Positions 18,579 through 27,928 are shown, counted from the stretch's first letter. The stretch: DNA of 64,000 bases from Arthrobacter sp. AZCC_0090 (GCF_014207375.1 NZ_JACHEE010000005.1:289063-353062); one strand, 5' to 3'. The notes: generated by a model from the sequence alone, not told the origin. Translations and numbers: made by a program.

Positions 18579-19583
18579 ATGAGTACTACCGCCGAAAAAC
18601 CGGCTGCACCGGACAGCGAGCCCGGCGCTGCCGGGCGAACCACGGCCGGCAAGGGCCACTCTGGCGCCGGGAGACGGCCGGGCAAGGCAGGCAAAGTCCG
18701 CCGCCTCACGCGGCGTGACAAGTTCGTCCTCGCAATCATGGTGGGTTTGCCTACCCTGATCCAGCTGCTGCTGGTCTGGCTGCCCACGCTCTTTTCCATC
18801 GCGCTGAGCTTCACCCGTTGGAACGGCTTGGACCTCAAGGACATCAAGCCCGCCGGAACGGACAACTACCGCTTCGTGGTCCAGGACTATCCCCCATTCT
18901 GGCCCGCCATGCAGCACAACATTCTGTGGCTGGTCTTCCTGGCCCTGATCGCAACACCTCTCGGACTGCTGCTGGCTGTGCTCCTGGACCAGAAAATCCG
19001 TGGCAGCAAGATCTACCAAAGCATCTTCTTCACACCCGTCATGCTGTCCCTGGCCCTCATCGGCGTGATCTGGCAACTGTTCTATAACCGCGACAGCGGC
19101 TTGCTCAACTACCTCCTCGGCACGGCCGGCACTCCGCGGGCCGTCGACTGGTTCGGAGACTCCAACGTCAATATCTGGGCAGCCATGGTCGCAGCTACCT
19201 GGCGTCATGCCGGGTACGTCATGCTCCTGTACTTGGCCGGGCTCAAGGGTGTGGACCCGTCCCTGCGGGAGGCCGCGTCGATTGACGGCGCCAACGCCGT
19301 GCAGACGTTCTTCCGCGTCGTTTTCCCGGCCATGCGCCCGGTCAACATCGTGATCGTGGTGATCACCATCATCGAGTCGCTGCGTGCCTTTGACATTGTG
19401 TACATCATCAATCGAGGAACCAACGGCCTTGAACTGATCAGCGCCCTCGTAATCCAGAACCTCGTCGGTGAAGGCCAAGTAATCGGCGTCGGCTCCGCCC
19501 TCGCGGTCATCCTCCTGGTCATTTCGCTGATTCCCATCGTCTTCTACCTCATCCGCACCTTCGGCAAGGAGAGCAAGGCATGA
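18579..19583 (+). CDS. Sugar ABC transporter permease, MalF/UgpA type (GH42 locus)
   Basis: 334 aa from ATG 18579 with GAAGGAA upstream; the open frame's extra 41 upstream codons are rejected. A 50-residue basic Ala/Gly-rich N-terminus precedes six hydrophobic segments. The EAA loop that contacts the ATPase is visible as REAASIDGANAVQTF. It forms the membrane channel with the next gene product, whose ATG overlaps this TGA (ATGA). Confidence 0.9.
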   Translation: MSTTAEKPAAPDSEPGAAGRTTAGKGHSGAGRRPGKAGKVRRLTRRDKFVLAIMVGLPTLIQLLLVWLPTLFSIALSFTRWNGLDLKDIKPAGTDNYRFVVQDYPPFWPAMQHNILWLVFLALIATPLGLLLAVLLDQKIRGSKIYQSIFFTPVMLSLALIGVIWQLFYNRDSGLLNYLLGTAGTPRAVDWFGDSNVNIWAAMVAATWRHAGYVMLLYLAGLKGVDPSLREAASIDGANAVQTFFRVVFPAMRPVNIVIVVITIIESLRAFDIVYIINRGTNGLELISALVIQNLVGEGQVIGVGSALAVILLVISLIPIVFYLIRTFGKESKA

Positions 19584-20491
19584 GCACCCTCGCCAACCCC
19601 ATCCCCAGCACAGCAGGAGCCGCGGCCGTGTCGCGGAACTCCGGCAAGCGCCACTACGGAACCCACATCTTCCTGACCGTCATGGCAGTGATGTGGCTGA
19701 TTCCGCTCGGCTGGTCCCTGTACACCGCCTTGCGCCCCAAAGCCGACACGGACAAGTACGGCTACTTCAGTTTTGGTGGCAGCTTCAGCTTCGACAACTT
19801 CATCCAAGCTTGGACCCAAGGCGGATTCTCGAAGTATCTCTTGAACTCCGTGCTCATCACTGTCCCGGCGGTGCTCCTGACCTTGTTCTTTGCCTCGATG
19901 ATGGCGTTCGCCGTCTCCAGGGTGAACTGGAAATTCAACATCACGCTGCTGATCATGTTCACCGCGGGCAACCTCCTGCCACCGCAGGTCCTCGCAGCCC
20001 CGTTGTTCGAAATGTTCAAGCATCTCTCGCTCCCGTACTCTTTCAGCGATTCCGGCAACCTGCTCAATACCTACATTTCCGTGATCGCCGTGGACACGGC
20101 CTTCCAGATCGGTTTCTGCACCTTCGTGCTTTCCAACTACATGAAGGCACTCTCGTCCGACCTCACGGAGGCCGCGTTGGTGGACGGGGCCGGAATCTGG
20201 CGGCAGTACTGGAACATCATCCTTCCGCTGTGCCGGCCCGCCCTCGCAGCGCTTGGCACCCTGGAAGTCATCTTCATCTACAACGATTTCTTCTGGCCGT
20301 TGCTCTTCATCCAAAGTGGAGACCGCTTGCCCATCACCACCGCCATCAACAACCTCCAGGGCCAGTTCCTCAGCAATTACAACCTGATTGCCGCGGGCGC
20401 CATGATCACCCTGATACCCACCCTGATCATCTACCTCGCGCTGCAGCGGCAATTCGTAGCCGGCCTGACGCTCGGTTCCAGCAAAGGATAA
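19580..20491 (+). CDS. Sugar ABC transporter permease, MalG/UgpE type (GH42 locus)
   Basis: 303 aa, 4-bp overlap with the upstream permease gene. Six hydrophobic segments; the EAA loop reads TEAALVDGAGIWRQYW. Partner of the MalF-type permease in importing the probable beta-galactoside ligand. The beta-galactosidase gene starts 6 bp after its stop. Confidence 0.9.
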   Translation: MSTLANPIPSTAGAAAVSRNSGKRHYGTHIFLTVMAVMWLIPLGWSLYTALRPKADTDKYGYFSFGGSFSFDNFIQAWTQGGFSKYLLNSVLITVPAVLLTLFFASMMAFAVSRVNWKFNITLLIMFTAGNLLPPQVLAAPLFEMFKHLSLPYSFSDSGNLLNTYISVIAVDTAFQIGFCTFVLSNYMKALSSDLTEAALVDGAGIWRQYWNIILPLCRPALAALGTLEVIFIYNDFFWPLLFIQSGDRLPITTAINNLQGQFLSNYNLIAAGAMITLIPTLIIYLALQRQFVAGLTLGSSKG

Positions 20492-20497
20492 AAACGC

Positions 20498-22591
20498 ATG
20501 GCCATGGATTACATCGTCGACAAGCTGGGCGGCCGGATCGCCTTCGGCGGGGACTACAACCCCGAACAATGGCCCGAAGAGGTCTGGAAACACGACGTCG
20601 CGCTCATGAAGGAAGCCGGCGTGAACCTGGTGAGCGTCGGGATCTTCAGCTGGGCACTACTGGAGCCGGAGGAAGGCCGTTACGAGTTCGGCTGGCTGGA
20701 CAGGGTCCTTGAGCTCCTTCGCGCCAACGGCATCTGCGTTGACCTCGCCAATGCGAGCGCCTCTCCCCCGCCGTGGTTCAGCCGCAAGTACCCCGATTCG
20801 CTCCCGGTGGATGCCGACGGCGTGCGGCAAAGCTACGGTTCTCGCCAGGCCTTCGCTGCGTGCTCCCCGGACTATCGCCGGGCGGCAGCAGCCCTGACGA
20901 CGGCGATCGTGCAGCGCTACGCCGGGCACCCCGCCGTCGTGATGTGGCATGTCCACAACGAGTACGGCTGCCACAACCAACCGGACTTCGGTCCGCATGC
21001 GGAGCGTGGCTTCCAGAAGTGGCTCCAAGACAGGTACGGGAACCTCGAGGCGCTCAACGAGGCGTGGGGTACGGCGTTCTGGTCACAGCACTACTACGAC
21101 TGGGCCGAGATCCTCCCGCCGCGCCGCTCGGGAACCTGGGTGAACCCCACCCAGCAACTGGACTTCGCAAGATTCTCTTCGGATGCGCTCCTTGAGTGCT
21201 TCAAGGCCGAGGCGGACATCATCCGGGCGCATTCCAAGCACCCCGTGACCACTAATTTCATGGGCTTCAACATGGGTTTGAGCGCTCCAGTGGACTATTG
21301 GCGCTGGTCCGGACACATGGACGTTGTGTCCAATGACCACTATCTGATTGCCGCCGACGAGCGGAACTTCCAGGACCTGGCCATGACGGCGGACCTCACC
21401 CGCGGGTGGGCGCAAGGCAAGCCGTGGCTGTTGATGGAACACTCCACGTCAGCGGTCAACTGGCAGCCCCGCAACATTGCCAAGGCGCCGGGTGAAATGC
21501 TCCGCAACTCCCTGCAGCATGTGGCCCGCGGAACCGACGGCGTGCTGTTCTTCCAGTGGCGGGCGTCCCGAGCCGGCGCCGAGAAATACCACTCCGGGCT
21601 GGTCCCCCACGCTGGCCGCGACAGCAAGGTGTGGCGCGAAGTGGTGGAGCTGGGCCGGGCTCTCGAGAGCATTTCGGAGGTGGCCGGCTCCACGGTCCAG
21701 GCCGAGGCCTGCATCATCCACGACACCGACGCCCGCTGGGGCACCGAACTGGACTCGCACCCCAGCGAGGATGCCCGGAACCTCCCCGAAACGCGGCGCT
21801 GGCACGATGCCCTCTACCGCGCCGGCGTCACCACGGACATCAGGCAAAGCACCGATGACCTTTCCGGCTACAAGCTGGTGATCGCGCCCATGCTGTATCT
21901 CGTCACCAATGAGGGCGCCGCGAAGCTCCACGAGTACGTCGAATCCGGTGGAACCCTGGTGATCACCTATTTCTCCGGAATCGTTGACCAGAACGACCAC
22001 ATCCGGATGGACCCGGTCAACGGCGGCGGCTACCCAGGAGCGTTCTCCGAACTGCTGGGCGTGAGCATGGAGGAATTCTTCCCCTTGCGTTCCGGAGACA
22101 CGGTGGGCTTGAGCCAGTTCGGCTCCGGGACGCTGTGGAGCGAGCTCGGGAAGGCGACCGGCGCTGAGGTTCTCGCCACGTTCGACGGCGGCCCGCTCGA
22201 CGGCGGCACAGCGCTCGACGGCACGGCGATAGGCAGCCGGGGCGCGTCCGGCGTCGGTGGCTCTCCCGCGGTGACCCGCCGGGCGGGATCGACCGGACGC
22301 GGCGCCGCGTACTACGTCGCCACGAGTCTGGGCCGCGCAGGGCTGGCCGAATTGGTCCAGCTGCTTTGCTCAGACGCGGGGGTGGAGCCGGTCCTGGGCG
22401 TTCAGCCGCCGGAGGACGTGGAAATCGTCCGCAGGAGCAACGGCAGCAAGGACTGGACTTTCGTCATCAACCACAGCGCCCAGGACGTGGACGTGCCGCT
22501 CGACGGCGTCGAGCTCCTGAGCGGAACCCCCACCGGAGGTACGCTAAACCTTACTGCCGGGGGCGTCGCGGTCGTCGCAGCTCCCGCCTAA
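20498..22591 (+). CDS. Beta-galactosidase, glycoside hydrolase family 42
   Basis: 697 aa, cytoplasmic (no signal peptide), hydrolyses terminal beta-galactosides. N-terminal GH42 TIM barrel: GGDYNPEQWPEE near residue 17, acid/base Glu in HNEYG near 151, and nucleophile Glu in LLMEHSTSAVNW near 311. A trimerisation (glutamine amidotransferase-like) domain follows, then a small C-terminal beta domain. Sited directly after the two permeases, so it probably processes what they import. A low-complexity Gly/Thr/Ser stretch near residues 565-600 may be a linker insertion. Confidence 0.92.
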   Translation: MAMDYIVDKLGGRIAFGGDYNPEQWPEEVWKHDVALMKEAGVNLVSVGIFSWALLEPEEGRYEFGWLDRVLELLRANGICVDLANASASPPPWFSRKYPDSLPVDADGVRQSYGSRQAFAACSPDYRRAAAALTTAIVQRYAGHPAVVMWHVHNEYGCHNQPDFGPHAERGFQKWLQDRYGNLEALNEAWGTAFWSQHYYDWAEILPPRRSGTWVNPTQQLDFARFSSDALLECFKAEADIIRAHSKHPVTTNFMGFNMGLSAPVDYWRWSGHMDVVSNDHYLIAADERNFQDLAMTADLTRGWAQGKPWLLMEHSTSAVNWQPRNIAKAPGEMLRNSLQHVARGTDGVLFFQWRASRAGAEKYHSGLVPHAGRDSKVWREVVELGRALESISEVAGSTVQAEACIIHDTDARWGTELDSHPSEDARNLPETRRWHDALYRAGVTTDIRQSTDDLSGYKLVIAPMLYLVTNEGAAKLHEYVESGGTLVITYFSGIVDQNDHIRMDPVNGGGYPGAFSELLGVSMEEFFPLRSGDTVGLSQFGSGTLWSELGKATGAEVLATFDGGPLDGGTALDGTAIGSRGASGVGGSPAVTRRAGSTGRGAAYYVATSLGRAGLAELVQLLCSDAGVEPVLGVQPPEDVEIVRRSNGSKDWTFVINHSAQDVDVPLDGVELLSGTPTGGTLNLTAGGVAVVAAPA

Positions 22592-22620
22592 CCCACCGCC
22601 AACCCTCCAGAAAGGCTCCG

Positions 22621-23400
22621 ATGCTTCAGGCAGCGCGCCACACCGCCATAGTCGACGCCGTCCAGCGCGAACGGGTTGTCCGAGTCTCGGATCTCGCGCA
22701 ACAGCTGGGCGTCTCCGCCATGACCGTTCGGCGCGATATCGAGTCGCTTGAGGAATCAGGACTTGTGGAGCGCATCCATGGCGGGGCCAAGATACCCGGC
22801 GACGCCCGGACCCACGAGCCCGGCTTCGAGCTGAAGTCCACGCAGCTGATCGAGGAAAAGCATGCGATCGCCGTCGAGGCCGCCACCCTGGTCCACGAAG
22901 GCATGGCTGTTGGCCTGAGCGCCGGAACCACCACCTACGAGCTCGCCAAGGAACTCCTCGACGGCCCGCGGATCACGGTGGTGACGAACTCCATCAGGAT
23001 TGCGGATCTGTTCCACAATGCCTCGGGTTCCCGTCAGGGTTTCCCGGTCATCGTGACCGGTGGTGAGCGCACGCCGTCGGACGCTTTGGTGGGTCCCATC
23101 GCCACGGCCGCGCTGAAGCAGCTGCACCTCGACACACTGTTCCTGGGCGTCCACGGCATGGATGCAGACGCAGGGTTCACTACCCCGAACCTGCAGGAAG
23201 CCGAAACCAACCGGGCCTTCATCAGCGCGGCCCGCAACGTGGTGGTCTTGGCGGACCACAGCAAATGGGGAACAGTGGGCATCGCCTCGATTGCCCAGCT
23301 GGAAGAGGCCGACGTGCTCGTGACGGACTCGCATCTCGGCGAGGATGCCCGGCGCATCCTCGCTGAAGGCGTCGGGAAGCTGAGGATCGCAAAGGCCTAA
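22621..23400 (+). CDS. DeoR/GlpR family transcriptional regulator
   Basis: 259 aa from ATG 22621, with AGAAAGG upstream; the longer open frame is rejected. The N-terminal DeoR-type winged helix is LAQQLGVSAMTVRRDIESL near residues 23-41; the C-terminal sugar-phosphate sensor domain shows GLSAGTTTYELAK and TNSIRIADL. Last gene of the GH42 operon, 29 bp after the beta-galactosidase, so it is likely the local repressor responding to a sugar phosphate. Its operator may be the GTTCTYT repeat upstream of the operon (inference). Confidence 0.88.
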   Translation: MLQAARHTAIVDAVQRERVVRVSDLAQQLGVSAMTVRRDIESLEESGLVERIHGGAKIPGDARTHEPGFELKSTQLIEEKHAIAVEAATLVHEGMAVGLSAGTTTYELAKELLDGPRITVVTNSIRIADLFHNASGSRQGFPVIVTGGERTPSDALVGPIATAALKQLHLDTLFLGVHGMDADAGFTTPNLQEAETNRAFISAARNVVVLADHSKWGTVGIASIAQLEEADVLVTDSHLGEDARRILAEGVGKLRIAKA

Positions 23401-23428
23401 GGGGCCGGCCCGAGTTCCCTGCCCGGAA

Positions 23429-23494
23429 CCCAACTGACTCGCACTTGTTGTCGTTATCAGCCCCGAAAACGACACCTAATGCGAGTTAGTTGGG
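23429..23494. repeat. Dispersed palindromic element, copy 1
   Basis: Long imperfect inverted repeat with 27-nt arms starting CCCAACTGACTCGCA and ending in its near-complement TGCGAGTTAGTTGGG, loop about 12 nt. It lies between convergent genes, where it can act as a bidirectional terminator. The left arm is repeated almost base for base at 60436-60464 (copy 2). Confidence 0.85.
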
Positions 23495-23505
23495 CAGGCA
23501 CCGCG

Positions 23506-24534
23506 CTACGGGCACCCGCACGATTGCCGGATGCGGAGCTGGGTGGGGAAGACCCTGTGCTGCGGGGGTTCGTTGCGGGTTTCACCCACCAGCGCGGATA
23601 CTGCCGCCTCTGCCATCTCCCACACGGGCTGCTCCACGGTGGTCAGGGCCGGCCAGCTGTACTCGGCCTCGATCGAACCGTCGAAGGCCGCCACGGCGAC
23701 ATCGTCCGGAACGGACAGGCCGGCCTCGCGGATTGCCCGGAGGAGCCCGATTGCCTGCATATCGGAGCTGGCGAAGATCGCCGTCGGGCGGTTGTCCGCG
23801 GTCAGGAGGCGTTGTCCGGCGGCGTAGCCCCCAGGGCGGTCGAACCCGCCGCGGGCGAGCGGCCCAACAGGGAGTCCGGCAGCTTCCAGCGCCCGCCGCC
23901 ACCCCTCCTCGCGCCCATCGGCCTCGTTGTCGGCCGTGATGCCCATGGCGAGTCCGATGTTGGTGTGGCCGTGGCCGATCAAATGTTCCACGGCCAGGCG
24001 GGCTCCGGCTTCAAGGTCCACGCCTACGCTGTTGAATCCGGGAGCAACCGAGGCATGGTTCAACAGGACCGAGGGGATTTCCGCGCCGAAAAGCTCCAGT
24101 AAATCGGGTTCAAACATGACGCTTGCCAGGACCACTCCATCTACCTGCCGCGCGGCGAGGTTTCGGATGTGGCGGCGTTCGGAGTCCAGCTTGTTGTCGG
24201 AATTCGTCAACAACAGGGCATATCCGCGCTCGGCTGCGGCCACTTCCACGGCGTGTCCCAGCAGCGCCCAGAACGGATTGCTGGAGTCCGGAATCACGAG
24301 GCCGAGGGTTTGGTTGGACCCCATTTTGAGTGCGCGCGCGGCGGCATTCGGCCTGTACCCCAGGATCCGGATGGCGTCCTGGACCTTCGCTTCCGTCGCC
24401 GGCGCCACTTTCTTGGGACCACCGTTCACCACATAGCTCACGACGGCGGTGCTCACCCCGGCGTACCGGGCCACGTCTTTGCGGGTCACGGGTCCGCGCG
24501 GGGTGTGCACTGCCGAAGTAGTCATGGTGATCAT
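23506..24534 (-). CDS. LacI family transcriptional regulator
   Basis: 342 aa. N-terminal LacI helix-turn-helix VTRKDVARYAGVSTAVVSYV with hinge NAAARALKMGSNQT, then a periplasmic-binding-protein-like effector domain. ATG 24534 has GAGG upstream inside the preceding gene; ATG 24525 is an alternative. It is 5 bp downstream of the Gfo/Idh gene and probably co-transcribed with it, divergent from the alpha-galactoside transporter operon. The palindromes around 25825-25916 are its likely operators. C-terminal CGCP is unusual but consistent in frame. Confidence 0.9.
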   Translation of the reverse strand: MITMTTSAVHTPRGPVTRKDVARYAGVSTAVVSYVVNGGPKKVAPATEAKVQDAIRILGYRPNAAARALKMGSNQTLGLVIPDSSNPFWALLGHAVEVAAAERGYALLLTNSDNKLDSERRHIRNLAARQVDGVVLASVMFEPDLLELFGAEIPSVLLNHASVAPGFNSVGVDLEAGARLAVEHLIGHGHTNIGLAMGITADNEADGREEGWRRALEAAGLPVGPLARGGFDRPGGYAAGQRLLTADNRPTAIFASSDMQAIGLLRAIREAGLSVPDDVAVAAFDGSIEAEYSWPALTTVEQPVWEMAEAAVSALVGETRNEPPQHRVFPTQLRIRQSCGCP

Positions 24535-24539
24535 GCTAG

Positions 24540-25742
24540 CTACAAAGCCTCGGGGGCATCTCCAAAGTCCCTGATGGGGAGCCGTTCGCCGCCCCGGAGG
24601 GCAGACTCGTGTGCCACGACGCCCGGAAGCGTGAAGCGGGCCGCCACCCAGGCGTTGACCGGTGGGAGGCTTCCCTTGTTCACGGCTGTGACGAAGTCAT
24701 CCACCAGGAACTGGTGGCTTCCTTCGTGACCCGTGGGGGCTCCGTGGAATTCCGCAGGCAGCCGCCCGGCGTCGTGCACCGGAGCGAGGCCGGAGATGAA
24801 CGCGCCGCGAAGTTCGGGCGCGACGTCCGCCAACGAGGGGTCATCCGCCGACATGCTCGGCTTGGTCTCCACCTGGTCCGAGACGTCCAGGACACCCTTT
24901 TTGTCCTGCCACAGCGTGGTGGTGGCCAACTGCTCGAAGCTGGCCTCCGTGCCGAAGAAGCGGAAGCGCGATTCGCGGATGTGCGAGGGGTAGCCCACGC
25001 GGCGCATCTCGTTGGTCCGCATCACGCCGCCGTCGTTCATTTCGAACAGCGCCGTGGCGTTGGAGAAGTCATTGTCGAACATGCTGACTTCCTTGTCGAA
25101 GACGCCGTCGCCGCGATCGTCCTTGACGCCGATGCAGCTGACGCTCACGGCATGTCCAGGCACGGCACCCAGGACGCCACCAATGGCGTGCGTAGGGTAC
25201 AGCATGGGCGGGTAGCTGGCGGTTTCCTTCCAGTTTTCGCCGCCGCTGTACTGGTAGGCCTCGTAGAAACCCAGGTCCATGTCGTGGACATAGTCACCTT
25301 CGGTGTAGAAGATGCGGCCGAACTTGCCGGCGGCGTGCTGCTCGCGGGCATAGACAGTGGCGGGGTTGTAGTAGCTGGTCTCCCCCATGGCATAGACAAG
25401 CTTGGTCTCACGCACGGCGTCGATGATGTTCCCGATTTCCTCTTCCGAAACGGCCATTGGCACCGCAGAGTAGACGTGCTTTCCGGCGCGCAGCGCCTTG
25501 ATCACCAACGGCCCGTGCGTCCAGCGCTGCGTGAAGATGGCGACGGCGTCGACGTCGGAGGCCAGCAACTCGTCGAAGCTGCCCATTGATCCGTCCAAGC
25601 CCAATTGCTCTACGGCCTTGGCTGCCCGTTCAGGGAGCTCGTCCACGGCGTAGACCGCGGAAACCCCCGGGTGGAGCTTGAAGAGGTGGGCAAATTGGCC
25701 GCCAAACTGGCCAAGTCCTACTACTCCCATTGAAAACGTCAT
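24540..25742 (-). CDS. Gfo/Idh/MocA family oxidoreductase with altered catalytic motif
   Basis: 400 aa NAD(P)-dependent sugar oxidoreductase-like protein. Rossmann GLGQFGGQFA at residues 9-18. The canonical EKP motif that supplies the catalytic Lys is replaced: AGKHVYSAVPMAV reads A93-V94-P95. The rest of the C-terminal sheet domain looks intact, including a glycine-rich turn, GGENWKETASY. First gene of a two-gene unit with lacI, divergent from an ABC transporter/alpha-galactosidase operon, so a sugar or sugar-derived substrate is expected. Loss of the Lys may mean a changed mechanism. Confidence 0.82.
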   Translation of the reverse strand: MTFSMGVVGLGQFGGQFAHLFKLHPGVSAVYAVDELPERAAKAVEQLGLDGSMGSFDELLASDVDAVAIFTQRWTHGPLVIKALRAGKHVYSAVPMAVSEEEIGNIIDAVRETKLVYAMGETSYYNPATVYAREQHAAGKFGRIFYTEGDYVHDMDLGFYEAYQYSGGENWKETASYPPMLYPTHAIGGVLGAVPGHAVSVSCIGVKDDRGDGVFDKEVSMFDNDFSNATALFEMNDGGVMRTNEMRRVGYPSHIRESRFRFFGTEASFEQLATTTLWQDKKGVLDVSDQVETKPSMSADDPSLADVAPELRGAFISGLAPVHDAGRLPAEFHGAPTGHEGSHQFLVDDFVTAVNKGSLPPVNAWVAARFTLPGVVAHESALRGGERLPIRDFGDAPEAL

Positions 25743-25824
25743 TGTTAGCCCTTCGATTTGTGTGGGTGGCTTCTCGCTGCGCCGGAAGAGGCCCGGCGAG
25801 GGGTCCAGACCAGTGAATCACTAG

Positions 25825-25840
25825 GATCTACTCGAGTCAA
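25825..25840. promoter_or_regulatory. Second LacI-type operator candidate
   Basis: GATCTACTCGAGTCAA shares GATCTACTCG with the palindrome at 25901-25916, 76 bp centre to centre, allowing cooperative or looped binding. It lies 80-100 bp upstream of the Gfo/Idh start on the other strand, so it may control both directions. Confidence 0.5.
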
Positions 25841-25888
25841 CAAAACGCAATAAATCCAAAATAATCGAACAAAACTTAACAAAACCCC

Positions 25889-25917
25889 TTGACCCTCCAG
25901 ATCTACTCGTGTAGATT
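25889..25917 (+). promoter_or_regulatory. Promoter with embedded LacI-type operator (alpha-galactoside operon)
   Basis: TTGACC (25889-25894), exactly 17 bp, then TAGATT (25912-25917). The palindrome ATCTAC-tcgt-GTAGAT (25901-25916) fills the spacer and overlaps the -10, an arrangement typical of direct LacI-family repression. Confidence 0.75.
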
Positions 25918-25926
25918 TCCATCAGT

Positions 25927-25942
25927 TGTAACCCACATCACA
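25927..25942 (+). promoter_or_regulatory. CRP/GlxR-type site
   Basis: TGTAA-CCCACA-TCACA, one mismatch from TGTGA-N6-TCACA. It lies just downstream of the -10 (about +4 onward) and ends 18 bp before the permease ATG, the same placement as in the GH42 operon. Confidence 0.55.
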
Positions 25943-25960
25943 GTCAGGAAAGGGTCGAAG

Positions 25961-26902
25961 ATGACCATCCTTGCCAAACATGCGGAGCCCGCCGCACCTC
26001 CCCAATCGGGCAAACCATCCAGGTTCGGCATCCGACGGATCGGTGACCTGAAGATCGCATTGCTCTTCATCTTCCCGGCGATGATCGGTTTCGTTCTCTT
26101 TTTCCTCGTCCCCACCATCCGGGGCATCTACCTCAGCTTCACCGAGTACAGCATCTTGGGCGATCCCACCTGGATCGGCATCAAGAACTACACTTCGATA
26201 TTCAGCGACGATCTGTTCTGGAACGCCATGGCCGTCACCGTTCAGTACGTGGCTCTGAACATCGGTTTCCAGACCGTCATCGCCATCGGACTCGCACTCC
26301 TCATGCACCGCGTGGCCAAATCGACGTTCATCCGCGGCGCGCTGCTGCTCCCGTTCCTGGTGGCCAACGTGATCGTCGCTCTGCTCTGGTTCTGGATGCT
26401 CGACTACCAACTGGGCATCGTCAACGAGATCATCAGCTGGATGGGCCTGCCCCGCATCGCATTCTTCGGCAGTGAACAGTGGGCCATCCCCACCATCGCC
26501 TTCGTCAATGTCTGGCGGCACATGGGCTACACAGCCCTGCTGATTTTTGCAGGTCTTCAGTCCATCCCCAACCACGTCTACGAGGTAGCCAACCTTGACG
26601 GCGCGTCCCCCACCCGGACGTTCTGGAGCATCACCATGCCGCTCCTGCGCCCCGTCTTGGTCCTTGTCCTGGTGGTCACCGTCATTGGTTCGTTCCAAGT
26701 CTTCGACACGGTCGCCGTGACCACTGGCGGCGGACCGGTCAACGCCTCCCGCGTCATCCAGATGTACATCTACCAGAAGGCCTTCGGCGAGTCGGACTTC
26801 GGCTACGCCTCGGCGCTGTCCGTGATTCTCTTCATCATTCTCGCCCTGGTGGCCTTCATCCAGATGAAGTTCCTCAAAGGCAACGAGACGGACCTGGACT
26901 AA
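25961..26902 (+). CDS. Sugar ABC transporter permease, MalF/UgpA type (GH36 locus)
   Basis: 313 aa from ATG 25961 (GGAAAGGG upstream); the frame's earlier ATG at 25889 lies on the promoter itself and is rejected. Six hydrophobic segments (IALLFIFPAMIGFVLFF and others); EAA loop YEVANLDGASPTRTFW. First gene of a permease-permease-binding protein-alpha-galactosidase operon, under the LacI-type promoter. Confidence 0.9.
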   Translation: MTILAKHAEPAAPPQSGKPSRFGIRRIGDLKIALLFIFPAMIGFVLFFLVPTIRGIYLSFTEYSILGDPTWIGIKNYTSIFSDDLFWNAMAVTVQYVALNIGFQTVIAIGLALLMHRVAKSTFIRGALLLPFLVANVIVALLWFWMLDYQLGIVNEIISWMGLPRIAFFGSEQWAIPTIAFVNVWRHMGYTALLIFAGLQSIPNHVYEVANLDGASPTRTFWSITMPLLRPVLVLVLVVTVIGSFQVFDTVAVTTGGGPVNASRVIQMYIYQKAFGESDFGYASALSVILFIILALVAFIQMKFLKGNETDLD

Positions 26903-26914
26903 GGAAACCCCGCC

Positions 26915-27874
26915 ATGAGTACCTCCACCAATTCCCGCCGTACGCGCGAGTCCGCTGCCGCCGTCGTCGGCTCCCCGCAGTCCCGCCGCCCCGGCACTAA
27001 ACCCGTCAACTGGCGCCGCACCGGCGCCTGGGTCCTCGTGGTGATCGCCGTCGTGGTCACCATCGCCCCGTTCCTCTGGATGCTCCGGACGGCCCTATCC
27101 AGCAATCACTCGCTGGCCTCCAACGCCGGCAATCTCCTCCCTGCGGACTTCAGCTGGGGTGCCTTCCAGCGAGTCTTCGGGCTGCAAAGCCCCGAGCAAG
27201 CCATCGCCGAAGGCGGCTCCGGCGCGGACATCAACTTCTGGCTCTACCTGCGCAACTCGATCATCTTCGCCACCCTGACCACCGCAGGCCAGGTGTTCTT
27301 CAGCGCGATGGCCGCCTACGCCTTTTCCAGGCTGCGCTGGCCGGGCCGGAACAAGGTCTTCGCAATCTTCCTGGCCACCATGATGGTCCCGCCGATCTTC
27401 ACAGCCCTGCCCAACTTCCTGATGATCAAGAACCTCGGCCTGCTCAACACCTTCGCGGGGCTGGCATTGCCCTTCATGTTCATGACTCCATTCGCCATTT
27501 TCTTCCTGCGCCAGTTCTTCCTGAGCATGTCCCGCGAAGTGGAAGAGGCAGCCATGCTCGACGGCGCCAAGCACCTCCGGATCTTCTTCCAGATCGTGAT
27601 CCCCAACGCCGCGGCGCCCCTCGCCACCCTCGCGCTGCTGACCTTCATCGGTCAATGGAACGAGTACTTCTGGCCGCTCCTGGTGGGCCAGGACGAAAGT
27701 GTCCGCGTCCTCACCGTGGGCCTGGGCGTCTTCAAGTCCCAATCCCCGCAGGGAGCACCGGACTGGAGCGGGCTCATGGCCGCCACGCTCGTGGCAGCGC
27801 TGCCCGTCCTGATCCTCTTCATCGCCTTCGGCAAGAAAGTAGTCAACTCCATCGGCTTCTCCGGCATCAAATAG
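26915..27874 (+). CDS. Sugar ABC transporter permease, MalG/UgpE type (GH36 locus)
   Basis: 319 aa, starts 12 bp after the previous stop with AAGGAA upstream. Six hydrophobic segments; EAA loop EEAAMLDGAKHLRIFF. Forms the importer channel with the upstream permease. No ATPase gene lies in the operon. Confidence 0.9.
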   Translation: MSTSTNSRRTRESAAAVVGSPQSRRPGTKPVNWRRTGAWVLVVIAVVVTIAPFLWMLRTALSSNHSLASNAGNLLPADFSWGAFQRVFGLQSPEQAIAEGGSGADINFWLYLRNSIIFATLTTAGQVFFSAMAAYAFSRLRWPGRNKVFAIFLATMMVPPIFTALPNFLMIKNLGLLNTFAGLALPFMFMTPFAIFFLRQFFLSMSREVEEAAMLDGAKHLRIFFQIVIPNAAAPLATLALLTFIGQWNEYFWPLLVGQDESVRVLTVGLGVFKSQSPQGAPDWSGLMAATLVAALPVLILFIAFGKKVVNSIGFSGIK

Positions 27875-27928
27875 TTCTTCCTCCAGCAGCACCCGCCCCG
27901 TTCTATCGCAACCCCTGAAAGGTCCACC

